Shown here in pieces: positions 33,830 through 45,065 of a stretch of 64,000 bases of DNA. Source of the stretch: Marasmius tenuissimus (lineage: Eukaryota; Basidiomycota; Agaricomycetes; Agaricales; Marasmiaceae); assembly GCA_029532415.1 (NCBI GenBank), contig JAQOTA010000060.1, positions 124,001 to 188,000 of the forward strand, given 5' to 3'. A program made the position numbers and the translations under genes. Each line of letters opens with the position of its first letter. Within the stretch, counting starts at the first letter, position 1. The notes under the pieces are model-generated. The model had not been told where the DNA came from, did not search any database, and worked only from the letters and a program-made list of their open reading frames with translations.

Positions 33830-35080
33830 CTCTTAACGGGCTCTTTCTCGCCAGACCATTAAGTTTAAACGCTTCGAGGCGGGCGTGAGGGGGTACTGGT
33901 GGGTTATCAGTGGTTTGACATTGCAAGGTGAGAACAATGGCTAGCATGCAGTCGCCAGGCTACTTGTACACCCGACACCGAGATGATCCTCCCAGCACCA
34001 ACATCTAAAGATGCAGCGTAACGAGCAAGACCCCGATTCCGAGCTACAGAAAACGAGGTTGCCAGCCCTCAAATCACGAACACATCTTAATGACAACGCG
34101 GGAACGCACCTGAACAAGTCCCCGAACCCCCACCCTCGTCTTGACGACATACAACGCCATCTGGAATCTGGATATACGTCTCTGTCCCGCTCACAACAAT
34201 CACCAAGTCGACCCGCCTAGCTAGGTCCCCAATCTTCAATTCCTAGAACCTCTTTCATACACGTACCGTTCCTCATGGGATACTCCAGCATCGTCTCCGA
34301 GTCTTGCAAGTTGCTTCGCTACAGGAGCCTAGGTATCCACATCCACCCCGCTCAGGTAGGTCTTTTCAAACTCGAGCCTCGATTGAGCATCAACAGCGAG
34401 GATCCGGGCTGCACTGAGGACTTTGGCAGCCGCCATACACGCACAGGAGAACAACCGAATCCGGCGATGAATCCATTTGTGGCGAAGTTACCGAGAGAAA
34501 ACACGGCCTGGACTGCTACCGCGAGAGATTCCATCTTATCTCACAGGTCACCTAAGAGTGATCATGGGAGGGCCAGGGCCGAAAAATCGTGTATGCAGTG
34601 CAAAATGTCCCTCGAGCGGATATGGTCGTTGGGATTGGGTATAGGAGGCTTCTTGGGACACGGAAGAACCGGGAATGTGTGCCGTTGTTAGGTGGAGCAT
34701 TCTGAGTCTTTGAGGTATGGCCTCCAGTTATCCTGTAATGTCTGGAATAGGAAAAAGTTGGTACGATCTGAGGTGGTAGTGGTATTAATAATCAACCCAC
34801 CTCGATGACACCTAAACGCTCTCGGGCAAGCTGCATATCACAGAATTCGTATACTCTCAGACCGACGTCGTAAAGAGCCTCGATAACTCTTTTTCGAAGA
34901 TGGAGGAAACGATGTTTGATGTGCATGTGACGATGAGAGCACTGATCCTGAGGGTCTGACAGTGCTGCCGGTTGCCTTCAGACGTGTCTTACGTCTATCA
35001 GGGTGTCGAGTTCAGAGTTGGAAAAGGAGTCGACAGCCGAACGTAGCGACACACCTCTCTGTTGACCCGCCGTGGTCCGC
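33830..35080 (-). pseudogene. Sorbitol/xylitol dehydrogenase-like (MDR) pseudogene 4
   Basis: Highly decayed minus-strand relic. Pieces include NNGTHSRFFRVPRSLLYPIP near 34,680-34,620 and a substrate-domain stretch near 34,540-34,350, with the strongly repeated tail CTTCGAGGCGGGCGTGAG at 33,871-33,888. Nearly the same relic occurs at 53,350-54,560 and 62,230-63,190. The 5' portion (34,800-35,080) holds VYEFCDMQLARE, shared with those copies and of unknown origin. Confidence 0.6.
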
Positions 35081-35089
35081 CGCCCACAA

Positions 35090-35948
35090 ACAATTATGAT
35101 ACCCGCCAATGAGCGAATCCGATTGACCAGGTCATAGCAGTCACCCTGACCAAGATTCTAAGGCAGTATGTATCAAAAAGGGAGGAACGAGTCTAATGGC
35201 TGGAAATGACAGCGGGACGAGCATGAGGGTGGGAAGAGCAAAAGAAAAAGAAGCGCCCAACTCTACTCAGTTGACCGTCATGACGCGCAGAAAAATGGCC
35301 ATTCCTCTCGTATCCGACTTGAAAAGATACTCCTCTTTTGAACAATATCATGCACCGTATGTGTCTTGAACACCAACGACTCGAAGGCTACCTACCCATT
35401 TGTTACTTCTTCATACCCTCGCCAGTTTCTCGCCGTGGACAGTCTCAGAGCAGTGGTGCTTCATGACCACCGTGTCAGAAGGAAACGCGTCAACTGTAAC
35501 TAATAGGAAGGACATAGGTCAAAACGTACGCGTAGACCATGGCAGAGAATAGAACAGCGAAGTCGAGCGATAGTTTTACCTCAATCGGCTTCCAATCCTA
35601 CGTGCGCAGCATTTTCCAGCTCATCCATGCTTAGGGGCTCCAGACGAGTGCATACGAGGCCGGTGGCGCCGGCGTTCATACGTTCATAAGTGGATTGCTA
35701 TTGAAGACCATTATGATTGAAAGCCTGTCAGCTGCAATCACGATGTCCACGGAAATATCGCTCATGAACTGCAACGTGCTGGGCGCATGTCCCCAACGCT
35801 TTGGCTCCCACCACCATCTCGTCGAACGTATTCCTTTTTTTCTCCAACCTTACTTTCCACATCCTTCCCTATCCAGTGCTCATTTGACTGGGCCAGCACA
35901 TTACGGTCAAACTCCCCTCTGGTACAACTGAAACCCCATAAAAGGCCA
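35090..35948 (+). promoter_or_regulatory. Upstream region of NLR-F
   Basis: Co-linear with 54,770-55,619 (NLR-H) and 63,240-64,000. It contains the palindrome GTCATGAC at 35,277-35,284, 672 bp before the NLR start; in NLR-H the same palindrome is 670 bp upstream. The TATATAAGG present ahead of NLR-H is changed to GCATACGAGG here. A short upstream frame starts at 35,742 (MSTEISLMNCNV). Confidence 0.45.
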
Positions 35949-38900
35949 ATGTCCACACAAAATACCAATAGTGGTTGGGGTACGCAGAACAATAACAACG
36001 CAGCGCAGCAGAATGTCAACTATGGAGGAAGGCAGGTGAACAACTTCAACACAACACTCCCCGAACGTGCGTCTCTGGTGTTCTGTTCCAAATCAAAGAT
36101 GTTTCTCAACATTATCCTTCATTATAGCGCTCAAACGCCTCTGGGATGCAATCGCTGGCGTTGGAGCTTCACCAGAAAAAGTGTACTAAGCTCCTGATCG
36201 CTCATGAGCGATTATGGCGCTTATGAGCGGTCAGGAGCAAGTGGGCTGCATATGAGCGCTCATAAGCAGCCGGGCTATGCATGAGCGCTCATGAGCAGCC
36301 GCGAGACTCGGGCCGGTCCCTGAGCGCTCACAAGCGGTCCACAACAAAATACTCTGAGCTTGACACAATCACATCGGAGTTGTGCGATCCTTGGACCTTG
36401 GGTCAGTCTTACACTGACGCCAGTAACGCCCGGCACTCAAATTTCTGCTGGGCGTTAGACGAAATGGACATCGCGTGAGCAATATCAGGCCACGCGGACT
36501 GCATAGCCACCTTTATCCGGCTTCTGAACCGCAACCACCACTGGCTTCTGAACGAAATTTTTTTTCGGCAATCCAACCAAACCTCCTCCACCTTTTTAAC
36601 GTCTTTGAACTCTCGGAACACGCAACTTGTTGTCAGGTCCACACAACAAAAAAATTATGCCGCTCGCGGCTCAGCTCTCGAGTCTAGAAGACGTGGTTCA
36701 TTAGGGTCTAGAGGGGTTGAGTTGACATGAGGATGTGCTAGTACGTGTCTTTCAGCTCTCCTCTGACTGTTTAGCTGACTTTTTTTTTTGCCAGGACCAC
36801 CCAGAAATTGGAGTTGAACACAGCACAAACCGGACGTTGGGACGTGCACCTCGACAGAACGTGACATCAATGGAGGTCCGTGCATCGACGTCATGATGAG
36901 GCTGGCTGGCTGAGATTACTTATTTTGGTTAGAGATGCGGCGCACGGACCACCTTCAACGTCCATATATACCTGGCAGTTTCGCCAATCCCCTCCATCCC
37001 CCATCTCCCCCCTCTACTCCCATCTCGTCCCTCTACTCCCATTGCGTCCATCTACTCCCATCTCGTCCCGTCTCATCACTGGCCCACTAGTGTTCTCACT
37101 TGCCCTCGGAAGGATACACGGGTATCAAAGGTATGTTTTAGTTTGCGACTTCTCATTCTGAAAGACATCGCTGATCATGATAACCCACTCATCCAGCGCT
37201 GCATGATAAGAAGACCTTACGGCGGCCATCAACTGAGTGTGGTGAGGGTGTCGATGACGAACCTGAGTGTAGACCAGTAACCGATATAATATATGTATTC
37301 TTGTATCCTAACTACATCTTGTATACCAGCTATAGTAGAAATTTGTGTCTGAATTAATATTTTTTTTTACTCCTTCCTGACATGCTCATGTGCAAACATG
37401 AGAACAGCGTAGTTCATGTGAGCTCAAGAAAACCGTTTTGTTCACGAGCACTGTGAGCCTTGCAGTGCTCACGAGCGCTCGTGAAAAAAAAGGTGTCCCG
37501 TATGCGCTTGTGAGTAGCCCCGAGGCTCACAGCGCTCATGACCGCTCACGAGCGATTTTGGCGCTCATGAGCGGTCAGAAACAGCTGACATTTGTTCTGG
37601 TGTTCGCATAAAGCAGAGCACCAGTTTACTCGTGGGGCGTGCCTCGAAGGGACTAGAGAAGCCGTTCTGGCGATCCTTCGTGAATGGGGGTTGACCGAAG
37701 ACCAACTTCTCCCGATATGCTGGCTCTCGGGTGCCGCCGGTGTTGGAAAGTCTTCAATTGCCCTGACCATCGCCAAGTTCTACGAGGAAAAGGGTGTCCT
37801 GGTCTCTTCATTCTTCTTCTTCCGATCCGACCCCAAACGCAATACCCCCTCCGCTCTGATTCCCACTATTGCTTATGGACTCGCCACGACGATACCACTC
37901 ATGCGGAATTATATCGAAGAGAGGATATCGAGAGACCCTGCGATTCTGGAAGCCGCGTTGGAGGTGCAGTTCCGAGAGCTGGTTCTTCAACCCACCTTGA
38001 AGTGGAGTAGGCAGAGAGCCCTTTGGGGTTCTCCAGTCGGCCCCCAGATTGTCATCCTTGACGGACTGGACGAGTGCGGCGACGAGGACACCCAGTTGCG
38101 AATCCTTGACATCATCCGATCCGCTTGCGAGCAAACTCCCCAATTCCCTTTGCGATTCGTAATATGCAGTCGACCGGAGGCTTGGCTTCAGGAAGCATTC
38201 GTCGATGACCCTCTGCGTAAACTCTCAAAGGTCATTGTTCTGGACGAGTCCTTCGAGCCCAACAGAGATATTAGGGAATACTACCTCCACCACTTTCGGG
38301 AAATTGCGAGTAGCCCGAAGTACAATCATATCCCATTCCCGAGTCCCTGGCCTTCGGAACGGGACCTCGAAATCCTAGTCGAGAGAGCATGTGGCCAATT
38401 TGTCTATGCAGCGACGGTGATCAGGTTCATCATGCTCGCGTATAACCATCCTATCACGCAGCTTCGTATCATCATCGATAAGGCTCCACCCCGTCGCCTG
38501 GGAACATCACCATATCAGCCGCTCGATGTTTTATATAAATTCATCCTCAGTGTCCATCCAAACCGTGAGGAACTCCTCTCTGTTCTCGCCGCTGTCCTTG
38601 TCCTTCCGAAACACGTGAAATCCCCCGCATGTATCGAGTTGGTGCTAGGGCTTCCCGAGGGACAGGTGGAGTTGACGTTACGTAGTATGCACTCAGTCCT
38701 GGACATTCGCGGTCGAGGAGATGATATTTGTGTTTACCACACTTCGTTCACCGATTACCTGGCCGACGAAACTAGGTCGCTTAATTTCCATATCAACAAG
38801 AAAAAACAGAAATGTCCTATCGTGCAACAGTGGCTCCAGAATCTCGCAACCGACAGGATCCACACTTACAGGTGAGAAGTTATCCATTTTTGATCTCCAG

Positions 38901-39927
38901 ACGTTACATGTCCCTGACTTGATGCCTACGTGCGTAGCCTCAGCCAGCTCTACAGTGAGGAGACTATGTCCTTCTTCACAGGATGGATTAAGTTTTGCGT
39001 GTCGATCACTAAACCAAGCTGGAAATTACTAGCTGGTGTGCAAAACGTTGACCTTGCCTCTGTGTGTATGAGGACCGGCGACGACGGATTCAGAGATTGG
39101 AACAGAAAGTTTGACGCCCTACTGCCATGGCTCAAGGAATGTGTGAGTTTGGCCAGCTATGGTTTTCTTTATTGCACGCCACTAAGTTTGGTGACCTATG
39201 CTTTCTTTTACAAGCCTATCCTCAGGCACGGAAGTGCCAAGGACAAAGAGTGTCTCATGCAAAAACTCATGCAAAAACTCAAGAAGCGTCCTGAGTGTTT
39301 CCACCTCAAATGGCCTCCGGGCGCGTATCCGTCGGATTACGCCTTGTTCTGGGCTGTTGAAGCTGTCACAGGATGCCGGTTTCATGTGGAGGGGCGGGAA
39401 CCCGGCGATCTACGCCGAATGCCATACTTCACAGACTGCCGTTGTGATCTCTCTGGAGGAATCAGGTCATGCAATCCACAGCATCTAGCATATCAGGAAG
39501 CTTGTATGCGACTTGTCCGGAGTTACGTTTCTCGTGTCGAGAAGTTTATCCTGAATCATTCGCCAGGCGTGGAACCCAGTCGTATGTCCCCGGTGTTACA
39601 ACATCTCTTCCTCAACTTGACCTGCTCGCCGCTCCTGAAACACTGCTGTCCTGATACGGAGCTACTTTCGCTCTGCCGCACGTTTTTTGAACTCGTGAAA
39701 CCGTGTATGAAGATGCAGGCCATTCCCTTTTACTGTTTAACGGAGGTCAGGGAGAATCTGGTTAAATGGATTGAGGTAAATACCATTTCTCTGAGTATTC
39801 GAATCCTTACTCATTGTTGGATTGTACTGGTCAAATCAACCTTTTTCAATAGACTTTCCCAGACAGTTTTGCTGAAGAAGGAGAAGTTTTCAAAGCACAG
39901 GTTCTTGCCTGGCCTTCGGAGAGATGA
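35949..39927 (+). pseudogene. NACHT NLR-like paralogue F, interrupted by a transposon
   Basis: Exon 1 35949-36066 (MSTQNTNSGWGTQNNNN), intron 1 36067-36127, exon 2 from 36128 broken at 36,169 by element 36,170-37,602 and resuming at 37,605 to 38,871; then 38938-39142, 39215-39775, 39853-39927. Omitting the element and one TT duplication, exon 2 keeps the family length class and all frames agree (about 755 aa), so the insertion is the only lesion I see. Motifs survive: GAAGVGKSS, VILDGLDEC, VICSRPEAW, HTSFTDYLADETRS, RPECFHLKWPPG, CRCDLSGG. Downstream of the element the first in-frame ATG lies after Walker A. Intron 3 (39143-39214) is 72 nt and stop-free, as in paralogue B. I call it a recent pseudogene unless the element is spliced out. 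Confidence 0.85.
36170..37602. mobile_element. Non-autonomous inverted-repeat DNA transposon, copy 2 (1,433 bp)
   Basis: Inverted ends CACCAGAAAAAGTGT and ACATTTGTTCTGGTG, flanked by the target duplication TT (36,168-36,169 and 37,603-37,604). Intact paralogues D, G and H give the uninterrupted target. Palindromic subterminal repeats (GCTCATGAGCG variants) fill 36,195-36,330 and 37,385-37,575. The right end reversed matches the left end of 20,305-21,908 over more than 150 bp, so the two are one family. The interior holds a pyrimidine array with repeated CTACTCCCAT (about 37,010-37,065) and no transposase frame. Confidence 0.88.
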
Positions 39928-40351
39928 GCACCAAAATGGCTCGCATGATCGGCTCGATAGGCGAGGAAACGGAAGGGAAGGCCATTGAATATTGTACATG
40001 ATGGCTGTGAGCCTGCAGCCTTGAACTACTACCTCGTGCCGCGTCTTTTGGCGCTCTCCTCCTCACGACCATTTTCACACCTTCGCCGTACATGACCTCC
40101 AATACCGCCCTCTCCTCGACGATCGCATTGTGGAATCCCTTCTTCACCTCGATGTTTACTCCTTCCATCTCGCCATCGAACACCAGAACTTCTGATTGCT
40201 GTACGCCCGTCGGAGCTTTGAACACGAAACCCCGCGACCTCCCATCGCTCCGGAGTCGCCACCGTCCGCAGTTTAATCTTGATGAGCTCGATGAGCTCCC
40301 CGATGCAGTCAATAGAAGGTATTGCCATGGGTTACCTCCAGCAATGAGCAT
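39890..40351 (-). CDS. Hypothetical 153-aa protein, tail-to-tail with NLR-F
   Basis: ATG-initiated frame (MLIAGGNPWQYLLL). Middle part: VLVFDGEMEGVNIEVKKGF, IVEERAVLEVMYGEGVKMVV. I recognise no family. A decayed relative lies at 8,430-8,791, also tail-to-tail with an NLR. Its 3' end overlaps the last exon of NLR-F by 38 bp on the other strand, so the tail may be unselected. A TATATAGGGGG string lies just upstream (40,366-40,356 on this strand). Could be a real small gene or a fossil with a chance open frame. Confidence 0.35.
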   Translation of the reverse strand: MLIAGGNPWQYLLLTASGSSSSSSRLNCGRWRLRSDGRSRGFVFKAPTGVQQSEVLVFDGEMEGVNIEVKKGFHNAIVEERAVLEVMYGEGVKMVVRRRAPKDAARGSSSRLQAHSHHVQYSMAFPSVSSPIEPIMRAILVLISPKARQEPVL

Positions 40352-40559
40352 CCCCCTATATACATACCTATCAAACGTTGATTTCTCGGTTCACGTACCG
40401 CTCAGGAACCCTCTTTTCCCCACGTACGTCTCACGTACAATATTCCAATCCTGTACCTTTCTACATGATATGTGTAACGTACAAATATGAGGCTCTGTAT
40501 CGTCATGCAAAATATCCCCTTGTAATCAAGACGGTGGGCCCGCCGAATGGTTCAGGCAC

Positions 40560-42380
40560 CGGCAGGATCGCAATGTGAAAGTGGCAGTCGAATCAAGTGC
40601 CTATCCCCCACTCTCTGATTTTCTTCAACGTTGACTCCTGGCCCCGCGATAATGGCCTTGACCAGCCCTTTCTCGCCAGATTGAACAGCTTGAAACGCTT
40701 CGAGGGCGGACGTGAACGGATACCGGTGGGTTATCAACGGTTTGACGTCGACCTTGCCTTGCGAGGCGAGGGCGATGGTTAAGGCATAGTCGCCAGGCTG
40801 CATGTAAAACATGAAATGGAAATGGGTGAACAATTCAGGAGATAAGAGCGGAGGGAGGTACACGTACCCCATACCGGAACGACCCTCTAAGAACCAAGTC
40901 TTTCAATAACACCATCGAAAGATCCAACATAACGAAAAGGTCCCAATTCCGAGCTACGAAAGGAAACCGGGAACGAGGGTGTTGGCCCTCAGATCATGGT
41001 GACAGTCCTACGGTGACTCGCGAACGCACCTGAATAGCACACAACCCCCGTCCTAGCAACATAGAAAGACCTCTAGATACACGCCTCCGCCCCACTCACA
41101 TCAACCACCAAATCGACACTCTTGGGTTTCTGGTCTCCATTCCCCAGAACTTTTTCAAGTTCGCACCATCTCTCATGGAAACATTCACCGTCGTGTCCGA
41201 GCCTTGCTTCGCAACAGGCACTCCCACTCCGCCCCTGAGATAGACCTTAGTAGTAAACTCGAGCCTCGATTGTTGAACGTCAACAACAGTAATTCGGGCT
41301 GCACCAAGCGCTTTGACTACTGTCATGCAAAAGAGATTCACGGCCGAATACGGCGACGAATTGCTTGGGGGCGAAATTACCGAGGGAAGAGATGGCGAGG
41401 ACTTTGACCGCTATGTCAGTACGTTAGCCCGAGGGAGAACAGTGGAGAAGAGCGAGAGGAATACGGACCGTAAAACCTTCATCAATTGAGCTATGGTCCG
41501 GAGAGTGGGTACACGAGGCTCCCTAGGCCACGGAAGAACCGGGAGAGGGTGCCATCGTTAGTTGGTGTCGCTGCGAAAGCCATCCCCGGGCAAAGGTAAG
41601 GTCAGCGTATGAAAGGCAGAAGAGAGCGTGAGGCAGGTTGATGATGGTAAAAATGACGACGAGCGTACATTGTAATGGCCAGATCTGCATTCAGAGTAGG
41701 CGCCTAATGTGTGTCGATGTAAGTGAGAGGAGAGAGAGGAACGAAACGGTGAGCCAGTTCGGCAAGATCAAGGAGGGGAATTGCTGGAACAGCTGAGAGT
41801 CACTGGACGATCCTAGAATGCAATAAATACTTGATCAGCAAGTCAGCGAGGATGAATATAGGACGCTCAAACCTACCTGGCTCAATCACAATACGATCCC
41901 GTTTTCTGCGTTTGACCTCTGAACCGACTAGATTGCAATAAATCTTCACTGATACCTCGAGATAACAGCGAACGCTACTGACCATCGAGCATTTCAGGGT
42001 GGAATATCCGACATCTACTCCTGTTAACAAGTCAAATCGCCCATTTACACTTTCATGCCTCATCCTCTAAGTTAACAAGCGCAATCCAGTCTGAAATTGA
42101 TATTATTGAATATGGGAACTTGTAGACGCGAGTGTCGTAGACAGATGAACGGAGTCCAAGTAGTTCATCGCGATTAAGGGTGGATAGCGTGTTCTAGTGA
42201 ACGTTGGGACACTGAGTTGTGTGTGAGGTTGTGGGAGAGAAGAAAGCGCGTCGCGCACGGGCCGCCTAGATCGGTTACCACGACCCGTGAGTCTGCCTAT
42301 TCCTCCGACCTTCGCAAGTATCTCCAAGTACTCCAGTATTCTTCGCCAGGCATAGCACCCAAACCCAACCAAGAAGTATG
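40560..42380 (-). pseudogene. Sorbitol/xylitol dehydrogenase-like (MDR) pseudogene 5, best preserved
   Basis: Readable minus-strand pieces: a Rossmann segment KALGAARITVVDVQQSRLEF near 41,310-41,250, VPVAKQGSDTTVNVSMRDGA near 41,225-41,160, and a C-terminal exon from about 40,800 (GDYALTIALASQGKVDVKPL, then SALEAFQAVQSGEKGLVKAI). These match the NAD-dependent polyol dehydrogenase branch of the MDR superfamily. The nucleotide-binding glycines are lost, the zinc-lobe region (41,800-41,550) is out of frame, and the N-terminal region to 42,380 is full of stops. Divergent to Hsp20 copy 3. Confidence 0.7.
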
Positions 42381-42479
42381 ATTAGTGAAATACAAAGCTC
42401 GGGCTCAAAGACACTAGATTTGCTGCAAATTGGATGGCGAATGACCACGGGGATTCAGACGAATGAGCGCGAACACTAC

Positions 42480-43560
42480 TCCCCGAGTTTGTCACGAGGT
42501 GCTCGATGGTGAGTACTTGATTTTATGCATACTGGCCCTCAGTCTTCCATTCTTATATCTCCTTTCTACGACGATTTCTTCATCTTCGATCTCATTCCAT
42601 AGGCTTTCAAGTAGAAGCACTACCTTCTCTACTCATGAAATGGGTTCAGGCTCATTCTCATTCACGGTCGTATTACCACACACATCACCATCACCATTTG
42701 AAAGAATCGGATCATTCGAGAGTCACACCCATCGTATCAACATCATATGTAGTCCGCATTCTTCTACCGACTGATCGACCCCCACCCCCACCATTACATG
42801 AACCCACGACACCCACAACGACAACGACAAACCCGATATTCCCCCACCCACGTCCTTACTCTCTCCCTCACCACCATCATCGTCTTCATCCGGTGGAGAC
42901 GGCAGCGAAACGCGATTCTCAACACCAAACAAATGCGAGTCATCGTTGTCGTTAGGACTCGCACTGGGGAAACCAGACAGATCGTCATCGGCGTTGCTAC
43001 TTCTACCAGCACAGATACTGTACCATACCCTACCCAGAGCGTAGCTCGATAGTGCTGGGCCAGTGGTTCATGCGAGGTCCTGCTAGTGGTGGTGGGAGTA
43101 GCAGCATCGGGAATCCGAGCAGTCGAGTCGGACATGGTAGTGGTGGCGGTAGTGGGGGGAATAGCAATACCACCACTGTTACCACATACATCTCCCAATC
43201 CATTCTCACTACCCGGACTCAGAGGCCGACGATGATGACACCCACGTTGAACAATCCACCTGCCTATGCGCCTTTTCTCTCGCCGTTACCACCACCTGAA
43301 TGGTGTTAGGTCGAGGTGGAGACGACTCCAAGGGAGTACAAGCTCAATATCCGGTCGTAAGGGCTCAAGAGGGATGGATTCACCCTTGCTACGCGGAGAA
43401 GACGAACTCTGCACGTTGTTGGGGATAGTAGGGATGCAGAGAGTGGGGGTCACTTCGAGAGACGAATCAGTTTTGGGTACGATGCTGATCTCGTGGGTGT
43501 GAGGGCAGAGTTTGACGGGGAGTGGTTGAGGGTAAGTGTTCCGAGGAGGATGGTTTGAAG
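42480..43560 (+). pseudogene. Hsp20-domain gene copy, broken (copy 3)
   Basis: Keeps the His-rich part (AHSHSRSYYHTHHHHHLKES), the same ~600-bp internal deletion as copy 1 (junction near 43,045-43,070), and a full alpha-crystallin region to 43,558 (GGHFERRISFGYDADLVG, RAEFDGEWLRVSVPRRMV). TAG at 43,307-43,309 replaces the TGG codon and TAA near 43,360 follows NIRS. The 3' end is close to identical to the intact gene, so the duplication is fairly recent. Confidence 0.78.
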
Positions 43561-44662
43561 TCTTGCCGTTCGAACGATGACAAAAAATGCTTGCCGCGAA
43601 TCGTTTGTTGTATAATGTGTTTTTTACGCTCCCCTCCTCCTCCCGTCCTTGTCTTCAGGCACATACACAGTACATATCTTCCGCCTCTCTCACAGTCACT
43701 CGTTCGCGCTCTCCGTCTCTCGCCCCCCTTTCTATCTCTGTCTCTGTCTGTCGCATTCCCACTCTGCATGAAGCATGAAGCATTATATCAGTATACCGAC
43801 AATCTTCGAACGTTCCTCCCTCTCTTCATCGATTCATACACAGTACATATACGCACCTTACCCTACTTGCTCGCCCGTTTCCTCGATCCACTCCGTACAT
43901 ATTATATATTCTTTACATTACTGACGAATCTAGTAACGACCGAACGAACGCTTTTTCTTTTTGACTTTCTTTGTTCTTCTATCGTTTTTTTTTGTCGCTC
44001 GCTTTTTCTCTACCTCGTAATTACTGGGTTTTGCATAATAGCGTGAACATGCGAAAAAAATATTTCGCCTTACGTGACCCGGTCCGACACCTCCAGCCGC
44101 TGTGGCGACACGGAGATTTGACCTCCGTCGGGATATCCCGCAGTGGCTTTGACCTTCTCTGACTGGAATGTGTACCATTGAAGCCCACAAGTATGATTAT
44201 TTATCCTCTTCTGGGATGTCTCGAATGGTTCAGGCTTGCCTGGAGTCAGTATTGTGGATGGAAGTCAGAAAGCTCGCTCGAAGCTCAATCTTGCAGGTCT
44301 CTCAAACCAACGGCAGTATGAGCGCTCCGAGGAGCCCGACGTGAAATAAAAAAATCGCGTGTTCACGCTATTATGCAAAACCCAGTAGACTCCAATAGTG
44401 TACAACAGCAACAGCAACAAGAGATATCCGATTTCAAAACATTCAATATTGAATGTCAGAATCGATCTCCCTCTGGCCCTCGTTTACCGAAAAACCCGAA
44501 TCCCGCGTTCACCTGGCCCACTGACTCCAATATTGTGACTCGGAACTTCCCAGTTTGCAAGACCACACGAATTCGCCGACTGCAGCTGCTCCAAGGGGCC
44601 AGATTTCCGTCGAATTCTCTCTCGCTAGCTACTAAGGAGATCGTGGTTTGTGATCTCGAGGT
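43561..44662 (+). repeat. Duplicated 3' flank of the Hsp20-domain gene
   Basis: Copy of 25,029-25,815 with the 351-bp MITE inserted at 44,035. Homology ends near 44,662, where a GGCTC-rich fragment begins. No gene. Confidence 0.75.
44035..44385. mobile_element. TA-flanked MITE (351 bp)
   Basis: Perfect 26-bp terminal inverted repeats beginning CTGGGTTTTGCATAATAGCG, then an imperfect continuation. Flanked by TA on both sides (44,033-44,034 and 44,386-44,387). Two empty sites exist in the window (25,505-25,506, and inverted at 4,869-4,870), which proves insertion with TA duplication. Size and TA target fit a Tc1/mariner-type non-autonomous element. No coding capacity. Confidence 0.9.
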
Positions 44663-44815
44663 AGTGTTGCCAACGGCTCGGCTCAAGCCGTGGCTGAGCC
44701 GTCTCCAAGCCGAGCCGAGCTGAGCCGCTGTCAAAAACGGCTCAGCAGGAGCCGATCAACGGCTCCAGCTTGGTTCGGCTCAGGGACCGGTTGAGCCGGC
44801 TCCAAGCCGCCCAAT
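44663..44815. repeat. GGCTC/GAGCC-rich transposon-end-like fragment
   Basis: Starts TAGTGTTGCCAACGGCTCGG and consists of interleaved GGCTC and GAGCC words to about 44,815. Such arrays are typical of subterminal regions of hAT-like or related DNA transposons. No matching second end is seen nearby, so it is probably a deletion derivative or a solo end sitting between the duplicated 3' flank and the NLR-G leader. Confidence 0.5.
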
Positions 44816-44877
44816 GAGAACAGAAAAAACAGTTCAACCTGTGATCTTGCTGCTGTTGTTTTCTCACAGCTTGAAAG

Positions 44878-45003
44878 ATGTCCACGCAGACAGCGCACCA
44901 GTGCAACGTGCTGTGCTCTCGACGCTTTCGCTACTACCGCCATCTCGAACAGATTCTTCGACGTCAATTTCGACTTCAGACCCTGGCTAGCGTCCTCGTT
45001 TGA
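44878..45003 (+). other. Candidate upstream ORF of NLR-G (41 aa)
   Basis: Same start, stop and length as the frame at 27,092-27,217, ending 62 bp before the NLR-G start. Differences from it include changed codons near the end (LQTLASVLV versus LQALASVLI). The conservation may only reflect recent duplication. Confidence 0.4.
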
Positions 45004-45065
45004 CTGGGCCATTGGATTGCAGTCAAGCCTGTTTCAGGTGCGCTGAAACCCCTCGGATAAGGTCG

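Noticed and set aside
36195..36330. Repeat array resembling a CRISPR
   Set aside because: The units are overlapping palindromes of irregular spacing at transposon ends in a eukaryotic genome, with no cas genes.
37592..37640. An independent NLR starting inside the transposon end
   Set aside because: The frame begins with TTG within the element and lacks the first exon; the 5' part lies at 35,949-36,169 on the other side of the insertion.
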